From: Gammaproteobacteria bacterium
Lineage (GTDB): Bacteria; Pseudomonadota; Gammaproteobacteria; Steroidobacterales; Steroidobacteraceae
Direction: 5' to 3'
Assembly (NCBI GenBank): GCA_028293765.1
Contig: JAQGOG010000057.1
Span: 1 to 64,000, forward strand
DNA length: 64,000 nucleotides
This document shows, in pieces, positions 31,412 through 40,444 of this stretch. A program made the translations under genes and the position numbers. Position 1 is the first letter of the stretch. Each line of letters begins with the position of its first letter. The notes beneath the pieces were generated by a model. The model searched no databases. It saw only the letters and a list, made by a program, of their open reading frames with translations, and was not told where the DNA came from.

Positions 31412-31810
31412 ATGAGCGATACACCGAAACGCCGCCTGGTCGATCAGATCGGCGTCTCCCCTACTTTCGTGGCCGAAGGCTGCCACTTCACGGGTGACAT
31501 CGAAACGGGCGGCCCGCTGGTCGTTTGCGGCGCCATCCGCGGCGACGGACGGGTCGGCGGCGCGTTGAGCATGGCCGCAAAATCCCAGTGGGAAGGCGAG
31601 ATCCATGCGCAGGCGGCGGTGATCGCGGGACGGATTTCCGGACGATTAGTCGTGCAAGAGAAGCTCGAGGTCGGCGCCACCGCCGTCATTCGCGCAGATA
31701 TCGTTGCACGCAGTATCGCCGTCGCGAAAGGCGCCGTGATCGACGGCGAAGTAACCATCACGAGCGGCGAGCCGCTGGTGCGGTTCGAAGAGAAGCGCGG
31801 CGCGCGTTAG
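31412..31810 (+). CDS. Bactofilin (polymer-forming cytoskeletal protein)
   Basis: 132 residues from ATG 31412; upstream in-frame codons do not belong to the family. Short polar N-tail, then a right-handed beta-helix (about 22-118) with repeating hydrophobic/Gly turns: EGCHFTGDIETGGPLVVCG, IRGDGRVGG, GEIHAQAAVIAGRISGRLVV. Bactofilins polymerise without nucleotide and localise cell-wall enzymes. The divergent SPOR lipoprotein fits a peptidoglycan-related job. Confidence 0.9.
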   Translation: MSDTPKRRLVDQIGVSPTFVAEGCHFTGDIETGGPLVVCGAIRGDGRVGGALSMAAKSQWEGEIHAQAAVIAGRISGRLVVQEKLEVGATAVIRADIVARSIAVAKGAVIDGEVTITSGEPLVRFEEKRGAR

Positions 31811-31831
31811 GAGCCTGTCTGGCTCCCAGGC
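31808..31831 (+). repeat. Family-2 repeat at the bactofilin stop codon
   Basis: TAGGAGCCTGTCTG starts at the bactofilin TAG stop and recurs identically at the stop of the YceI gene (56116). Here AGCCTG and CAGGCT form a hairpin with a 9-nt loop. No T run follows. Confidence 0.5.
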
Positions 31832-32124
31832 TAACCGGGCTCGTTAACGGTCCAATGCGCGCGGACCCGGCCGCGCGCCGTTCGGTAGTGAGCGGCCGCC
31901 GCCACCGCCCGCTCCGGATTTAACTTCGCTGCCTGCGGCTCCCGCCAACAGCAACGTCCTTACTGTGCAGCGCAGCAGCCATTAATGCGACACAATGCCG
32001 ACCACTGCACGCGTGCGGCGCCGCGCGCGTGATCCACGTCGGAATGAACACAGTGCGGCGGCAGATATCATGGCAGCGAAAGTCGCAGATCAGACCCCGG
32101 CAGTGGCACAGGGAACGTGCGCAG

Positions 32125-32946
32125 ATGCCGTATGAATTCGGCGACGCTCGGGTTCGCATGAGAGCTTTTCGACTGTTACATATGGTGGCCCGGCGCGGGA
32201 ACTCCCGCGACTTCCCGGAAAACACCCTTTCGGCGCTGCGCTCCGCCATAGCGCTCGGTGCGCGCTTCGTTGAGATCGATGTCCACCTCTCTTCCGACGG
32301 CGTGCCGATGGTCGTTTACGATCGGCAACTCGCGCGTGTTGCCGACTTCGCGGAGATGTCCGCGTCGCAGATCGGCTCACTCGATGTCAGTCAGTCGGAT
32401 CGCTTCGGTGAGCGTTTCAGCGGAGCGCGGATCGCTTCACTTGCATCGACACTCGACGTGCTCGACGGCCGCCCCGAGATCACGGCCTTCATCGTGCTCG
32501 GCCAGACGAGCGTCATTCGATTCGGTCGCAATCGAGTGCTTTCCCAGGTCGTTCGCGCCCTTAAACCCGTCCGTTCCCGCTGTGTACTCGCCTCGGTTGA
32601 TCTTCCGACAATACATGCGGCGCGGACCACATTCGGGTATCCGATAGCATGGATGCTGCCGAAATACGATGACCACACACGCCTGAAGTACGAGGCGTTG
32701 CAACCCGAGTACGTGTTCTGTGACCGCGCGCACCTGCCCGCTGAGAGCCCATTGTGGCGCGGACCGTGGCGTTGGGCTATCTATGAAGTTGACACACTTG
32801 GCACCGTGCTCGAGCTCGCTGCACGAGGCGCGGACTTTGTCGTCACCAAAGACGTGCGCTCGCTAAGCGAAGCAATGCGCAAGCACGCGGCGGCCCACGC
32901 GGTCGCCCGCATCGACGCCCGGGTAGCGAGCGTCACGCGCTCGTGA
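32125..32946 (+). CDS. Glycerophosphodiester phosphodiesterase-like protein with both catalytic histidines replaced
   Basis: About 273 residues from ATG 32125. GTG 32029 and ATG 32158 are other possible starts, and none has a strong ribosome site. TIM-barrel GDPD pattern: ARRGNSRDFPENTLSALRSA, then FVEIDVHLSSDGVPMVVYD, and a C-terminal WAIYEVDTL...GADFVVTKD. In active enzymes the first motif is AHRG and the later one HD. Here they are ARRG and YD, so both catalytic His are lost, while the metal-ligand E-x-D is kept. It may be a pseudoenzyme or act on something else. The 3' end overlaps the convergent hydrolase gene by 14 bp. Confidence 0.78.
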   Translation: MPYEFGDARVRMRAFRLLHMVARRGNSRDFPENTLSALRSAIALGARFVEIDVHLSSDGVPMVVYDRQLARVADFAEMSASQIGSLDVSQSDRFGERFSGARIASLASTLDVLDGRPEITAFIVLGQTSVIRFGRNRVLSQVVRALKPVRSRCVLASVDLPTIHAARTTFGYPIAWMLPKYDDHTRLKYEALQPEYVFCDRAHLPAESPLWRGPWRWAIYEVDTLGTVLELAARGADFVVTKDVRSLSEAMRKHAAAHAVARIDARVASVTRS

Positions 32947-33955
32947 GTATGGAACCTACTTCGCCGTGCTCGCGCTCGGTATCGAGCTCCGCGACGATTC
33001 TTCGTTCGACCCAACTCGGCCCGGCAAGACGTTCGAGAAACCCGCAATGTCCCCCGAACCGGGTCACGGTGAGGTGCAGGCATGAGGGTCGTGCCAGGCG
33101 TTCGAGACTGTGCGCCGGGATGATCGGATCATCGAGCGCAGTGATGATGCTAGCGGGCACATCGAGGCGCGCCAGACGTCCTCCCGTGATCGAGTACCCG
33201 TTCAGATAGTCGTCGAGGCTGGGAAACTCCGTAAAGCGGCGCACCAGCTCGGCTGTCATACGCCGCAGATCGGCGATCCGCCCGAGCTCGCGGAAGTCGT
33301 AATCGCCCGGCCAGACCGCCTGCTTCTTCAGCAGCGACCGCATCCACTTGCGCACGAAATACAGCTGGTAGCCGGGCATCCCATGCTCGAGCGCGATCAG
33401 CGTCTCGCCGGGATCGAGCACCGGCGAAACGGCAATGACTTTAGCGACATTGAGGTTGGCCTCACCCGCCTGGGCAGCGACCCGCAACATGAAGTTGCCG
33501 CCGAGCGAGAAGCCGACGAGGTGCAGCGGTTTCCCAGGGAAGAGCCGCTGGAGGCTCCCGACCGCGCCGACGACTTCGGGCAGCCGGCAGGAGTGAAATA
33601 GCTCCCGATTGAGATGGTGCGTATCGCCGTGATCGCGCAGGTTGAGCCGCACCACCTCGAAACCGCGTTCGAAAAGCTGTTGTGCCAGGGACAGGATGTA
33701 CAGCGACTGTGCGCTACCTTCCCAGCCGTGCAGGAGCACCGCGAGTTTCCCCGTACTGTGCTCGGGGCTCGAATAAAAGCATTGCAGACGAACGCCATCC
33801 CCGCAATCGAGGAGAATCTCCTTCTCCGCTGCGACCACAGGGGCCGCACGCCGCGCAATCGGACCGCGACGCGCGAACGTACTCGCCAGCATGGACTGCA
33901 AGTGCCGATTGCGGAGCCAGCGCGGCGGCTGGAAGTCGTCGTCAGAGGAATTCAC
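32933..33955 (-). CDS. YheT-type alpha/beta hydrolase
   Basis: 340 residues. Starts with the family signature PPRWLRNRHLQSMLAST, which precedes the fold. Oxyanion HG region in VLLHGWEGSAQS, nucleophile Ser in LVGFSLGGNF, acid Asp in ITALDDPIIP, and His near FGGHCGFLE. The YheT group contains predicted esterases of uncertain substrate. Its stop lies inside the convergent GDPD-like gene. The membrane-receiver gene ends 21 bp upstream, so the two may be co-transcribed. Confidence 0.9.
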   Translation of the reverse strand: MNSSDDDFQPPRWLRNRHLQSMLASTFARRGPIARRAAPVVAAEKEILLDCGDGVRLQCFYSSPEHSTGKLAVLLHGWEGSAQSLYILSLAQQLFERGFEVVRLNLRDHGDTHHLNRELFHSCRLPEVVGAVGSLQRLFPGKPLHLVGFSLGGNFMLRVAAQAGEANLNVAKVIAVSPVLDPGETLIALEHGMPGYQLYFVRKWMRSLLKKQAVWPGDYDFRELGRIADLRRMTAELVRRFTEFPSLDDYLNGYSITGGRLARLDVPASIITALDDPIIPAHSLERLARPSCLHLTVTRFGGHCGFLERLAGPSWVERRIVAELDTEREHGEVGSILTSA

Positions 33956-33976
33956 GGCAAGGGGGCGATGGAACGC

Positions 33977-35368
33977 TCAGCGCACACGGATCTCAATGCG
34001 ATTGTTGGCGCTGCCGGCGCGGTTCCATTCTCCGGCCGTGAGATCGTTGGAGAGCTGTGGGTACGGGACCGCGGTGATGGCGGGATCACCGAGGGACGAT
34101 TGCACCTGAAGCGACCCGCGAGTGGAATGGCGGACATCACCCGCGAGATTGGCCAGCGCCAGCGGCGTGCGCTGAGCGGGTGAGAGAGCATCGTCAGAGG
34201 GATTAGCAACCACATCGCATTTTGCGAAAAGCGTCTCTTCCGGCGCAAGTGAGAAGCCATCGGCCGTGTTGCCGATGAGACAGAAGCGCCCTGCAAAGGT
34301 CTTGATCTCCACCACACCGGCCACGTTTTCCTTGGCGAGACGATACACAAGCTGGCGAACAGCTTCGAGCCGCGTGCCACCGAGAGCATCGGCCCCATAA
34401 GGAACCGGCACAACCGCGGGCTTTACCTCGGTCGGGGCGGATTTTCGCGCCCCCAATGCACCCACGACCGGCAGCGCCTGAGCCTCCGCGGACTCAGGTC
34501 GGGCTTGGGTACTGGCGATCCGGGCCGCGGCCGCCTCACCTTCGGGCTCGCTCAGGGCCGGTGCGACCGCTGGGCCCGCAGCCGTGGGGCGTCCAGCCAT
34601 GGCGCTCCGAAGCTCCGCAAGCTCGACCGTTACCGTCTTGAGCTGGTTCACATCACGCCACCAAAGGAGGGTGCTGACCAGCGCTATCGCCAGAGCGACG
34701 CTGGCGACAACCCATCCCCAGGGCACTGGCGGAGGGGCCGCGGGAGCGGCCTCCGGAGACGGCGGCGGCAGGGCTTCGAGCAATAGAGCCCGTACCTCGG
34801 CGGTGATGCGGTCCGTTTGCGTGTCGATCCCCGCTACCAGCGCCCGCCGGAGCTCGGCGAACTGCTCCCGCAAGGCGGTTGCGGTCAGCGCCATAGGGGC
34901 GCCCGAATCGCCGCGGACAACCTGATCCTGCAGCAGGCCTTCGGGAGCCGGCACATTGACCGGCTTGAACGTCGTTTGCTCCGAGCGGCGGCGGTCCGCC
35001 ACCAGATGCAGCTGGTACAGCACCTTCGAGACATCCGCGTGCTTGATCGTCTTCGGTAGCACGCCGACCGCCCCCAGCGCGCGGGCCTGCCCGAGGTACA
35101 GCTCACCTTCCTGGGAGGTGTACATCATGATGGGGATCGTGGCGGTGCGCGGATTGTTCTTGATGGCCTGCACGGCCTGAAAGCCGTCCATGCCCGGCAT
35201 CATGTGATCCATGAAGATCACATCCGGCCTGTTGCTCGCCAGATACTCGATCGCGGATTCGGCGTTCTCCGCGCTATCGACGTCGAGCTCGTACTTCTCG
35301 AGGATCCGCGCCAGGAACAGGCGAGCGGACTTGGAGTCGTCGACAATCAACGCCCGCTTGGCCCCCAT
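33977..35368 (-). CDS. Membrane-anchored response-regulator receiver protein with C-terminal periplasmic domain
   Basis: 463 residues from ATG 35368, which has GGAG spaced 9 bases upstream; a GTG at 35395 is an alternative. CheY-like receiver (about 4-122) with VDDSKSAR, phospho-Asp54 in IFMDHMMPG, and Lys106 in VLPKTIK. A charged helical linker and a Pro/Ala stretch lead to one transmembrane helix (about 217-238, WGWVVASVALAIALVSTLLWW). Beyond it lie a short coiled coil (QLKTVTVELAELRSAM), a low-complexity segment and a roughly 130-residue C-terminal domain (EIKTFAGRFCLIGN ... NRIEIRVR) that I do not recognise. A receiver fused to a membrane span is uncommon. No kinase is adjacent. Confidence 0.8.
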   Translation of the reverse strand: MGAKRALIVDDSKSARLFLARILEKYELDVDSAENAESAIEYLASNRPDVIFMDHMMPGMDGFQAVQAIKNNPRTATIPIMMYTSQEGELYLGQARALGAVGVLPKTIKHADVSKVLYQLHLVADRRRSEQTTFKPVNVPAPEGLLQDQVVRGDSGAPMALTATALREQFAELRRALVAGIDTQTDRITAEVRALLLEALPPPSPEAAPAAPPPVPWGWVVASVALAIALVSTLLWWRDVNQLKTVTVELAELRSAMAGRPTAAGPAVAPALSEPEGEAAAARIASTQARPESAEAQALPVVGALGARKSAPTEVKPAVVPVPYGADALGGTRLEAVRQLVYRLAKENVAGVVEIKTFAGRFCLIGNTADGFSLAPEETLFAKCDVVANPSDDALSPAQRTPLALANLAGDVRHSTRGSLQVQSSLGDPAITAVPYPQLSNDLTAGEWNRAGSANNRIEIRVR

Positions 35369-35462
35369 GCCCGCTCCAAACACCTGAGATTCCACTTTGG
35401 GGGAAAGTGTAGCGCAGAACGCCCCACGTTCCAGTGGTGTCGCAATCGTGCGACGAAGTGCG

Positions 35463-36662
35463 TCAGGCCGCTACGCGCGCGGCGCGCGGTGAAAGGCGGA
35501 CGGCATCGTAGAGATCAGCCAGCCGCCGCGCCATTGATGCGGACGACCATGTCTTTGCGTACGCACGACCGCGTTCGCCGAGCTCTCTCTGCAAGCTCGC
35601 GTTCTGCAGTACTCGAACTACCGCGGTAGCGAACGCATCCCGATCCTCTTTGACCACGACCGCGCCGGAGTCGGGCTTGAGAATCGAGCGGGCACCGAGC
35701 TCAGCGGTCGAGACAACCGCAGACCCTTGCGCCATCGCCTCGAGAAGCACGAGCCCCTGCGTCTCGGTTCGGGATGCGAAAGCGAACACGTTCGCCGCGG
35801 CATAACAGTCGAGCAGCGCAGTGTTGCGATCGAGATAGCCCGCGAAGTGCACGTCGGCTGTCAGCTTCAGACTCGCGACGAGCTGCCGCAACGGCTCGCG
35901 CGCGGGCCCCTCGCCAGCAATGACTAGCATTGCGTTAGGGACCGACTGACGGACTTTCGTGAACACCTGTACGAGGAACTCGATGTTCTTCTCGTGTGCC
36001 ACGCGCCCGATGTAGGTCATTAGAGGCCGATCGAGCGGCAGGCCCGCCTGCGCGCGAAACCGGTTGCCGTCACCGGCTCCAAAGCGATCCGCGGCGAGTC
36101 CGGTGGGCACCACATGAATGGGAGTCGATACGCCGTACTGCAGAAGGATGTCGCGCATGGGATCAGACGGGGCAATCAGCGCCTGTACATCGGCGCACTG
36201 CGACCGCGTAAAACCGCGCGCCAGGAATCGACCGATACTTCTCGGCATTGCCGGAACGTAATGGTGGAGGTATTCCTCGAAGAACGTGTGATAAGTGGCA
36301 ACACAGGGAATGTTCGCCCGCTTTGCGAAGCGCGCGCCCGCGTAGTGCGCGATAAACGGTGTATGGATGTGAACGACGTCGAAGTCGTCACGCGGTAGAC
36401 GGTCGAGTGTCCGTGTTAGAGCGCCCCAGCGCATCCGGCGATCTTCCGGATCGCGCGGGATTTTTCCCGACGGCACACGGATCAGTCCCGGTTCGTCGTC
36501 CTGGCTTTGAGAGTCGTAGTTTGGCGCTACCAGAGCGGTCTCTACCCCGCAATTGGCGAGGTCCTGCCGAAAGGTTCGGATCGACGTCGAAACGCCGTTG
36601 ACCCGCGGGAAGTAGACGTCCGAAATGAAGAGAACGCGCACTCTTTTCAGACTATCGTGCAA
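35463..36662 (-). CDS. GT4-family glycosyltransferase
   Basis: 399 residues, GT-B fold. The N-terminal acceptor domain starts VRVLFISDVYFPRVNGVSTS, with the glycine/asparagine loop seen in mannosyl- and glucosyltransferases of the MgtA/PimB group. The C-terminal donor-binding domain has TYIGRVAHEKNIEFLVQ, VIAGEGPAREPLR and the E-x7-E region (GLVLLEAMAQGSAVV). It adds a hexose from an activated donor to a lipid or glycan acceptor; substrate is not deducible. It overlaps the PAP2 gene upstream by 16 bp, which suggests a shared envelope-lipid job. Confidence 0.88.
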   Translation of the reverse strand: MHDSLKRVRVLFISDVYFPRVNGVSTSIRTFRQDLANCGVETALVAPNYDSQSQDDEPGLIRVPSGKIPRDPEDRRMRWGALTRTLDRLPRDDFDVVHIHTPFIAHYAGARFAKRANIPCVATYHTFFEEYLHHYVPAMPRSIGRFLARGFTRSQCADVQALIAPSDPMRDILLQYGVSTPIHVVPTGLAADRFGAGDGNRFRAQAGLPLDRPLMTYIGRVAHEKNIEFLVQVFTKVRQSVPNAMLVIAGEGPAREPLRQLVASLKLTADVHFAGYLDRNTALLDCYAAANVFAFASRTETQGLVLLEAMAQGSAVVSTAELGARSILKPDSGAVVVKEDRDAFATAVVRVLQNASLQRELGERGRAYAKTWSSASMARRLADLYDAVRLSPRAARVAA

Positions 36663-37186
36663 CCGAGTTCGGCAAGGGATGCGCCGATGGCGGCGCCTGC
36701 CAGCACATCGGTGGGATAGTGGAGGCCCAGCACGACTCGCGAGCCGGCGATCAACGCGGCCAGCGGCACCAGAACCCAGCCGAGCTCCGGAAAATGCATC
36801 GTGGCCTGCATTGCGAACGACACCGCGTGCAGCGTGTGGCCCGAGGGAAAGCTATACCGATCGAGCGGCGCCATGGCCAGATCGATCGTCGTATGTGTGA
36901 TGAACGGCCGTTCGCGGACAAAGACGCGCTTGAGGCATTTGTAGATCGCCACCCCAAGAACGCCCGTGAGCGCCATGACGATCGCGGGCTTTACGGCTAA
37001 CGCGCCGTAGAGCAGCGGCAGCAGCCCAAGCAACACATACCAGATGATGCCGTCACCGAGGCGGCTCGCGATCTGGAACAACCGCCGTGGAATCGCAAAC
37101 GATGCACCACGATTCAGCTTCCGGCAGAGACTGTATTCGGCGGCGTCGACCCGCGCCATGAATGTGTTGAACCCGCTGGCTTTCAT
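36647..37186 (-). CDS. PAP2-family membrane phosphatase
   Basis: 179 residues with about five transmembrane helices. The three PAP2 motifs are present: K-x6-RP (KCLKRVFVRERPF), PSGH (YSFPSGHTLHAVSF) and SR-x5-H-x3-D (GSRVVLGLHYPTDVLAG). Family members dephosphorylate lipid phosphates such as phosphatidic acid or undecaprenyl pyrophosphate. The gene overlaps the downstream glycosyltransferase by 16 bp, so the two are translationally coupled. Confidence 0.9.
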   Translation of the reverse strand: MKASGFNTFMARVDAAEYSLCRKLNRGASFAIPRRLFQIASRLGDGIIWYVLLGLLPLLYGALAVKPAIVMALTGVLGVAIYKCLKRVFVRERPFITHTTIDLAMAPLDRYSFPSGHTLHAVSFAMQATMHFPELGWVLVPLAALIAGSRVVLGLHYPTDVLAGAAIGASLAELGCTIV

Positions 37187-37514
37187 GTGGCCTCTCGAGC
37201 CACCGGCACTGAGACTGCACGGCGGCCACTGACACGCACAGCCTCGTCCCCGCCCACGTCAGGCGGGTGACGGAATTGTGACAGTTTCTTTGCGACAGGG
37301 GGTTGGGCGCAATTTTGTGTGTCCTGCCTCCAAAACGACCGGACCTGGGTGCCACACCTAGGGTTAGGGGCTCCGACAGGCCCCACCGGGGGCCTCGCCG
37401 CCATCCGGAACTCCAATGCTCGAATTGGACACCGGTTCCCGCTTCAGCCGCAAGACCCTCCATCCCACACACAGGTCGCTGGCGATCCAAGGTCGCCACG
37501 CTCGAATCAGCGGG
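37187..37514. other. Intergenic region upstream of the PAP2-GT operon
   Basis: 328 bp without a gene. It should contain the PAP2 promoter (leftward) and the 3' end of the ABC operon. No clear terminator with a T run is visible. A CACACCTAGGGTTAGGGG stretch near 37351-37369 is not assignable. Confidence 0.35.
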
Positions 37515-38411
37515 TCAGGTCGCCAGCGCCGTGAGAATCGCGTTCGCGAACCTGTCTGCCGAGGTGGTCGCATAGGCGAAGAAGAGCGACGGCTCCGTCA
37601 ACTCGATTTCGAGCACGCAGGGCGCCCCTTCAGCGTCGCGGATGAGATCGATACGGGCATACAGCGGCGCGCCGAACGGCAGAGCGGCCAGGATCCTGTC
37701 CGCTAGTTGCAACTCGTCGGTGCCAGGAGTGCGCGGCGTGATTTTCTCGGGGGCGAACAAGCCGATAGCAGGAGACGCCGTGGCGCCGGGCGGGAGCAAC
37801 GGTCCCTTACGAATTGCATGGCTGAACTGGCCAGCGAAATACATCAGAGCGGTTTCGCCGTCCTCGTCCACACGCTCCAGATAAGGCTGCAGCAACACGC
37901 TCCGTTGCGCATCCAGGAGCCGCTTGGCATGGGCTAGTGCAGCCCCGTTTTCCCTGCGCGCATACCGCTGAGTGTCGCGCGATCCGGCACCCACGGAGGG
38001 CTTGACGACGAGCTCGGCGCAATCGTGGCGCGCCAGGAACGCGGTCAGTGCCTGCTCGGCATTCCCGCCGGGCTCGATGAAGCTGCTGGGCACGACGGCT
38101 ACACCGGCTCGCGCGAGCTCCGCGAGGTAGTGCTTGTCGGTGTTCCAGCGGACGACGGGAGGCGGATTCAATAAGCCCGTGAGACTGGAAGCCGTCTCGA
38201 CCCAAACCAGGAATTCCCGCAGTCTATCGGTGTAATCCCACGTCGAACGCAGGACAGCGAGATCGAACGACGCCCAATTGACTTCGGGGTCGTCCCAGTC
38301 GGTGACATGGACTTCGGCGCCGGCGGCGCCCAAGGCCACTTCCAGTGGCGGCAAATCTTCGTCGAGACCGCGGGCCGCGCGGGCGGTCACTAGCGCAATT
38401 ACCGGCTTCAC
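37515..38411 (-). CDS. ATP-grasp ligase (RimK/glutathione synthetase-like)
   Basis: 298 residues. Pre-grasp region (about 1-85, with VLRSTWDYTDRLREF), then an ATP-grasp fold: LLNPPPVVRWNTDKHYLAEL, VVKPSVGAGSRDTQRY, and the metal-binding EIELTEPSLFF. The WNTDK and RSTWDY wording resembles the DcsG-like/COG0189 group, which ligate carboxylates to amines. The start overlaps the permease stop (ATGA, 38408-38411), so it is the third gene of an ABC-exporter operon. A role in making or modifying the exported compound is inference. Confidence 0.82.
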   Translation of the reverse strand: MKPVIALVTARAARGLDEDLPPLEVALGAAGAEVHVTDWDDPEVNWASFDLAVLRSTWDYTDRLREFLVWVETASSLTGLLNPPPVVRWNTDKHYLAELARAGVAVVPSSFIEPGGNAEQALTAFLARHDCAELVVKPSVGAGSRDTQRYARRENGAALAHAKRLLDAQRSVLLQPYLERVDEDGETALMYFAGQFSHAIRKGPLLPPGATASPAIGLFAPEKITPRTPGTDELQLADRILAALPFGAPLYARIDLIRDAEGAPCVLEIELTEPSLFFAYATTSADRFANAILTALAT

Positions 38412-39220
38412 TCTCTGATACCGCTGCCTCGGTCCATCAGCATCACCGCCGTTACGAACAGCGCGAGTGCTGCCGCGATCATCAGCGTGAACGCGACCCA
38501 GACGTTGACGTCCGAGACGCCGAGAAAGCCGTACCGGAAGGCGTTGACCATATGAAGGATGGGATTCACGTAGGACAGTGTCTGTGCCCAGCCGGGCAAC
38601 AGTGTGACCGAATAGAACACCCCGCCGAAGTAGGTGAGCGGTGTGAGCACGAACGTGGGGATCCAGTTCACCTGGTCGAAGTTTTTCGCGAATAGCGCAT
38701 TGAGAAAACCACCGAGCGAGAACGTGACCGAAGTCAGTAACACCGCAGCCACGATGACCAGGGCATGCTGAACATGAAGGTGCGTAAACAGGAGCGATAC
38801 GATCGTCACGCTCGAGCCGACGAGCAGACCGCGCAGCACGCCGCCCGCCACGTAGCCGGACACGATCACCCAGCTCGGTAACGGCGAGACCAGCATTTCC
38901 TCGAGGTGCTTGCCGAACTTCGCACCGAAGAACGAGGACACCACGTTCGCGTACGAGTTGGTGATGACCGCCATCATGATCAGGCCGGGCGCGATGTACT
39001 GCATGTAGTCGAAGCCCCCCATGGCGCCGACGCGCCGGCCGATGAGGCTGCCGAAAATCACGAAGTACAGCGTTGCCGTTACTGCGGACGGAACGATCGT
39101 CTGGCCCCAGATGCGGATAATCCGGCCATATTCACGGATGACGATCGTTTTGAAGCCGATCCAGCGGATGACGCCGAGGTCGATCGACGGGGCGAGGGCC
39201 TCCTGCGCTACGGAGCTCAT
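38408..39220 (-). CDS. yadH: ABC-2 type transporter permease (YadH-like)
   Basis: 270 residues with six predicted membrane helices and the ABC-2 signature region (YMQYIAPGLIMMAVI ... FGAKFGKHLEEMLVSPLPSW). It forms the channel of an exporter with the ATPase encoded just upstream (1-bp overlap at 39220). The family exports polysaccharides, lipids or drugs. The ATP-grasp gene follows with a 4-bp overlap. Confidence 0.9.
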   Translation of the reverse strand: MSSVAQEALAPSIDLGVIRWIGFKTIVIREYGRIIRIWGQTIVPSAVTATLYFVIFGSLIGRRVGAMGGFDYMQYIAPGLIMMAVITNSYANVVSSFFGAKFGKHLEEMLVSPLPSWVIVSGYVAGGVLRGLLVGSSVTIVSLLFTHLHVQHALVIVAAVLLTSVTFSLGGFLNALFAKNFDQVNWIPTFVLTPLTYFGGVFYSVTLLPGWAQTLSYVNPILHMVNAFRYGFLGVSDVNVWVAFTLMIAAALALFVTAVMLMDRGSGIRE

Positions 39221-40212
39221 CAGGGATGACCTCCCTGCCGCCGCGCTGCCGCCGCTGTGAGCGCGCCCGAATCGGCCCCGACGCCACCTCTGCCGTTAGC
39301 GTTGCCCTCTACCAGCCGCATGAAGATCTCTTCGAGCCGGTTCACCTTGTTGCGCATGCTCAGCACTTCGATACCGAGGGCAGACAGGACCGCGAACACA
39401 TCGTTGAGGTTCTGCTCCTTGGCCATCTCGATCTCGAGGGTATGGTCGTCGACGAGCGTGGTCGTGCCATAGCCCTCGAGCTTTGGCGCGGCAGATAGCG
39501 AGTTGCGCAGGTTGAACACGAACGTCTCGGTGTTGAGCCTGCGCAGCAGGCTGCTCATGCGATCGCGCTCGACGATGAGCCCGCCGTTGATGATCGCGAT
39601 ATTGCGGCAGAGGGTCTCCGCCTCTTCGAGGTAATGGGTAGTCAGAATGATGGTGGTACCCCGCGCATTAATCTCGCGCAGGAAATCCCACATCGAACGC
39701 CGGATCTCGATGTCCACGCCAGCCGTCGGCTCGTCGAGAATGAGCAGCCGCGGCTCATGCATGAGGGCCCGGGCGATCATCAATCGGCGCTTCATGCCTC
39801 CAGACAGACCGCGCGACATCTTGTCCCGCTTATCCCACAGCTGCAGTTGCTTGAGATATCTCTCAGCGCGCTCGCGGGCCACCGGACGGGGGATACCGTA
39901 GAAACCGGCCTGATTGACGACGATCGTGTACGGCGTCTCGAACTGGTTGAAGTTGAGCTCTTGCGGCACCACGCCAATGCAGGCCTTGGCGGCCTCGAGC
40001 TCGCGATCGATGTCGTGACCGAATACGCTCGCGTGGCCCTCCGTCTTGTTGACGAGTGAGGTGACGATTCCGATCAGCGTCGTCTTGCCGGCCCCATTCG
40101 GGCCCAGCAGCGCGAAGAAATCGCCCTGCTCGACGTCGAGGTCGACGCCCTTCAGCGCCTGTACGCCGTTCTTGTAGGTCTTGGTGAGTCCGCGGACGGA
40201 AAGTGAGTTCAT
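39220..40212 (-). CDS. yadG: ABC transporter ATP-binding protein (YadG-like)
   Basis: 330 residues. Walker A GPNGAGKTT at about 38-46, Q loop, ABC signature LSGGMKRRLM, Walker B LLILDEPTAGVD, and the H-loop His in ILTTHYLEEAE. The C-terminal 80 residues are the accessory extension common to ABC-2 exporters. First gene of the three-gene operon with the permease and the ATP-grasp protein. Confidence 0.92.
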   Translation of the reverse strand: MNSLSVRGLTKTYKNGVQALKGVDLDVEQGDFFALLGPNGAGKTTLIGIVTSLVNKTEGHASVFGHDIDRELEAAKACIGVVPQELNFNQFETPYTIVVNQAGFYGIPRPVARERAERYLKQLQLWDKRDKMSRGLSGGMKRRLMIARALMHEPRLLILDEPTAGVDIEIRRSMWDFLREINARGTTIILTTHYLEEAETLCRNIAIINGGLIVERDRMSSLLRRLNTETFVFNLRNSLSAAPKLEGYGTTTLVDDHTLEIEMAKEQNLNDVFAVLSALGIEVLSMRNKVNRLEEIFMRLVEGNANGRGGVGADSGALTAAAARRQGGHP

Positions 40213-40444
40213 GGTTGTGAGGATCGGACGTCAGGCGGAGGCGCGCAAGTGAGCCCGCACCGCTCACGCGCAATTCGTCTATTCAACCGGATTCCACCCC
40301 ACCCTGGTGGGTCGGACAATGCCTCAGTCGGGGGATTGACGCGTGCGGTGCCTGGCCTGGAGCCGGGGAATTCGAATGTCTCGTCGGGGGAGAGCGGAGG
40401 CATGAAAGTCTCCGCCGGAAAACTTGGGATTGCGACCGGTCGTC

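Noticed and set aside
40213-40444. tRNA-like GGGGAATTCGAATGTC stretch near 40370
   Set aside because: I could not build a cloverleaf with acceptor, D and anticodon arms around it.
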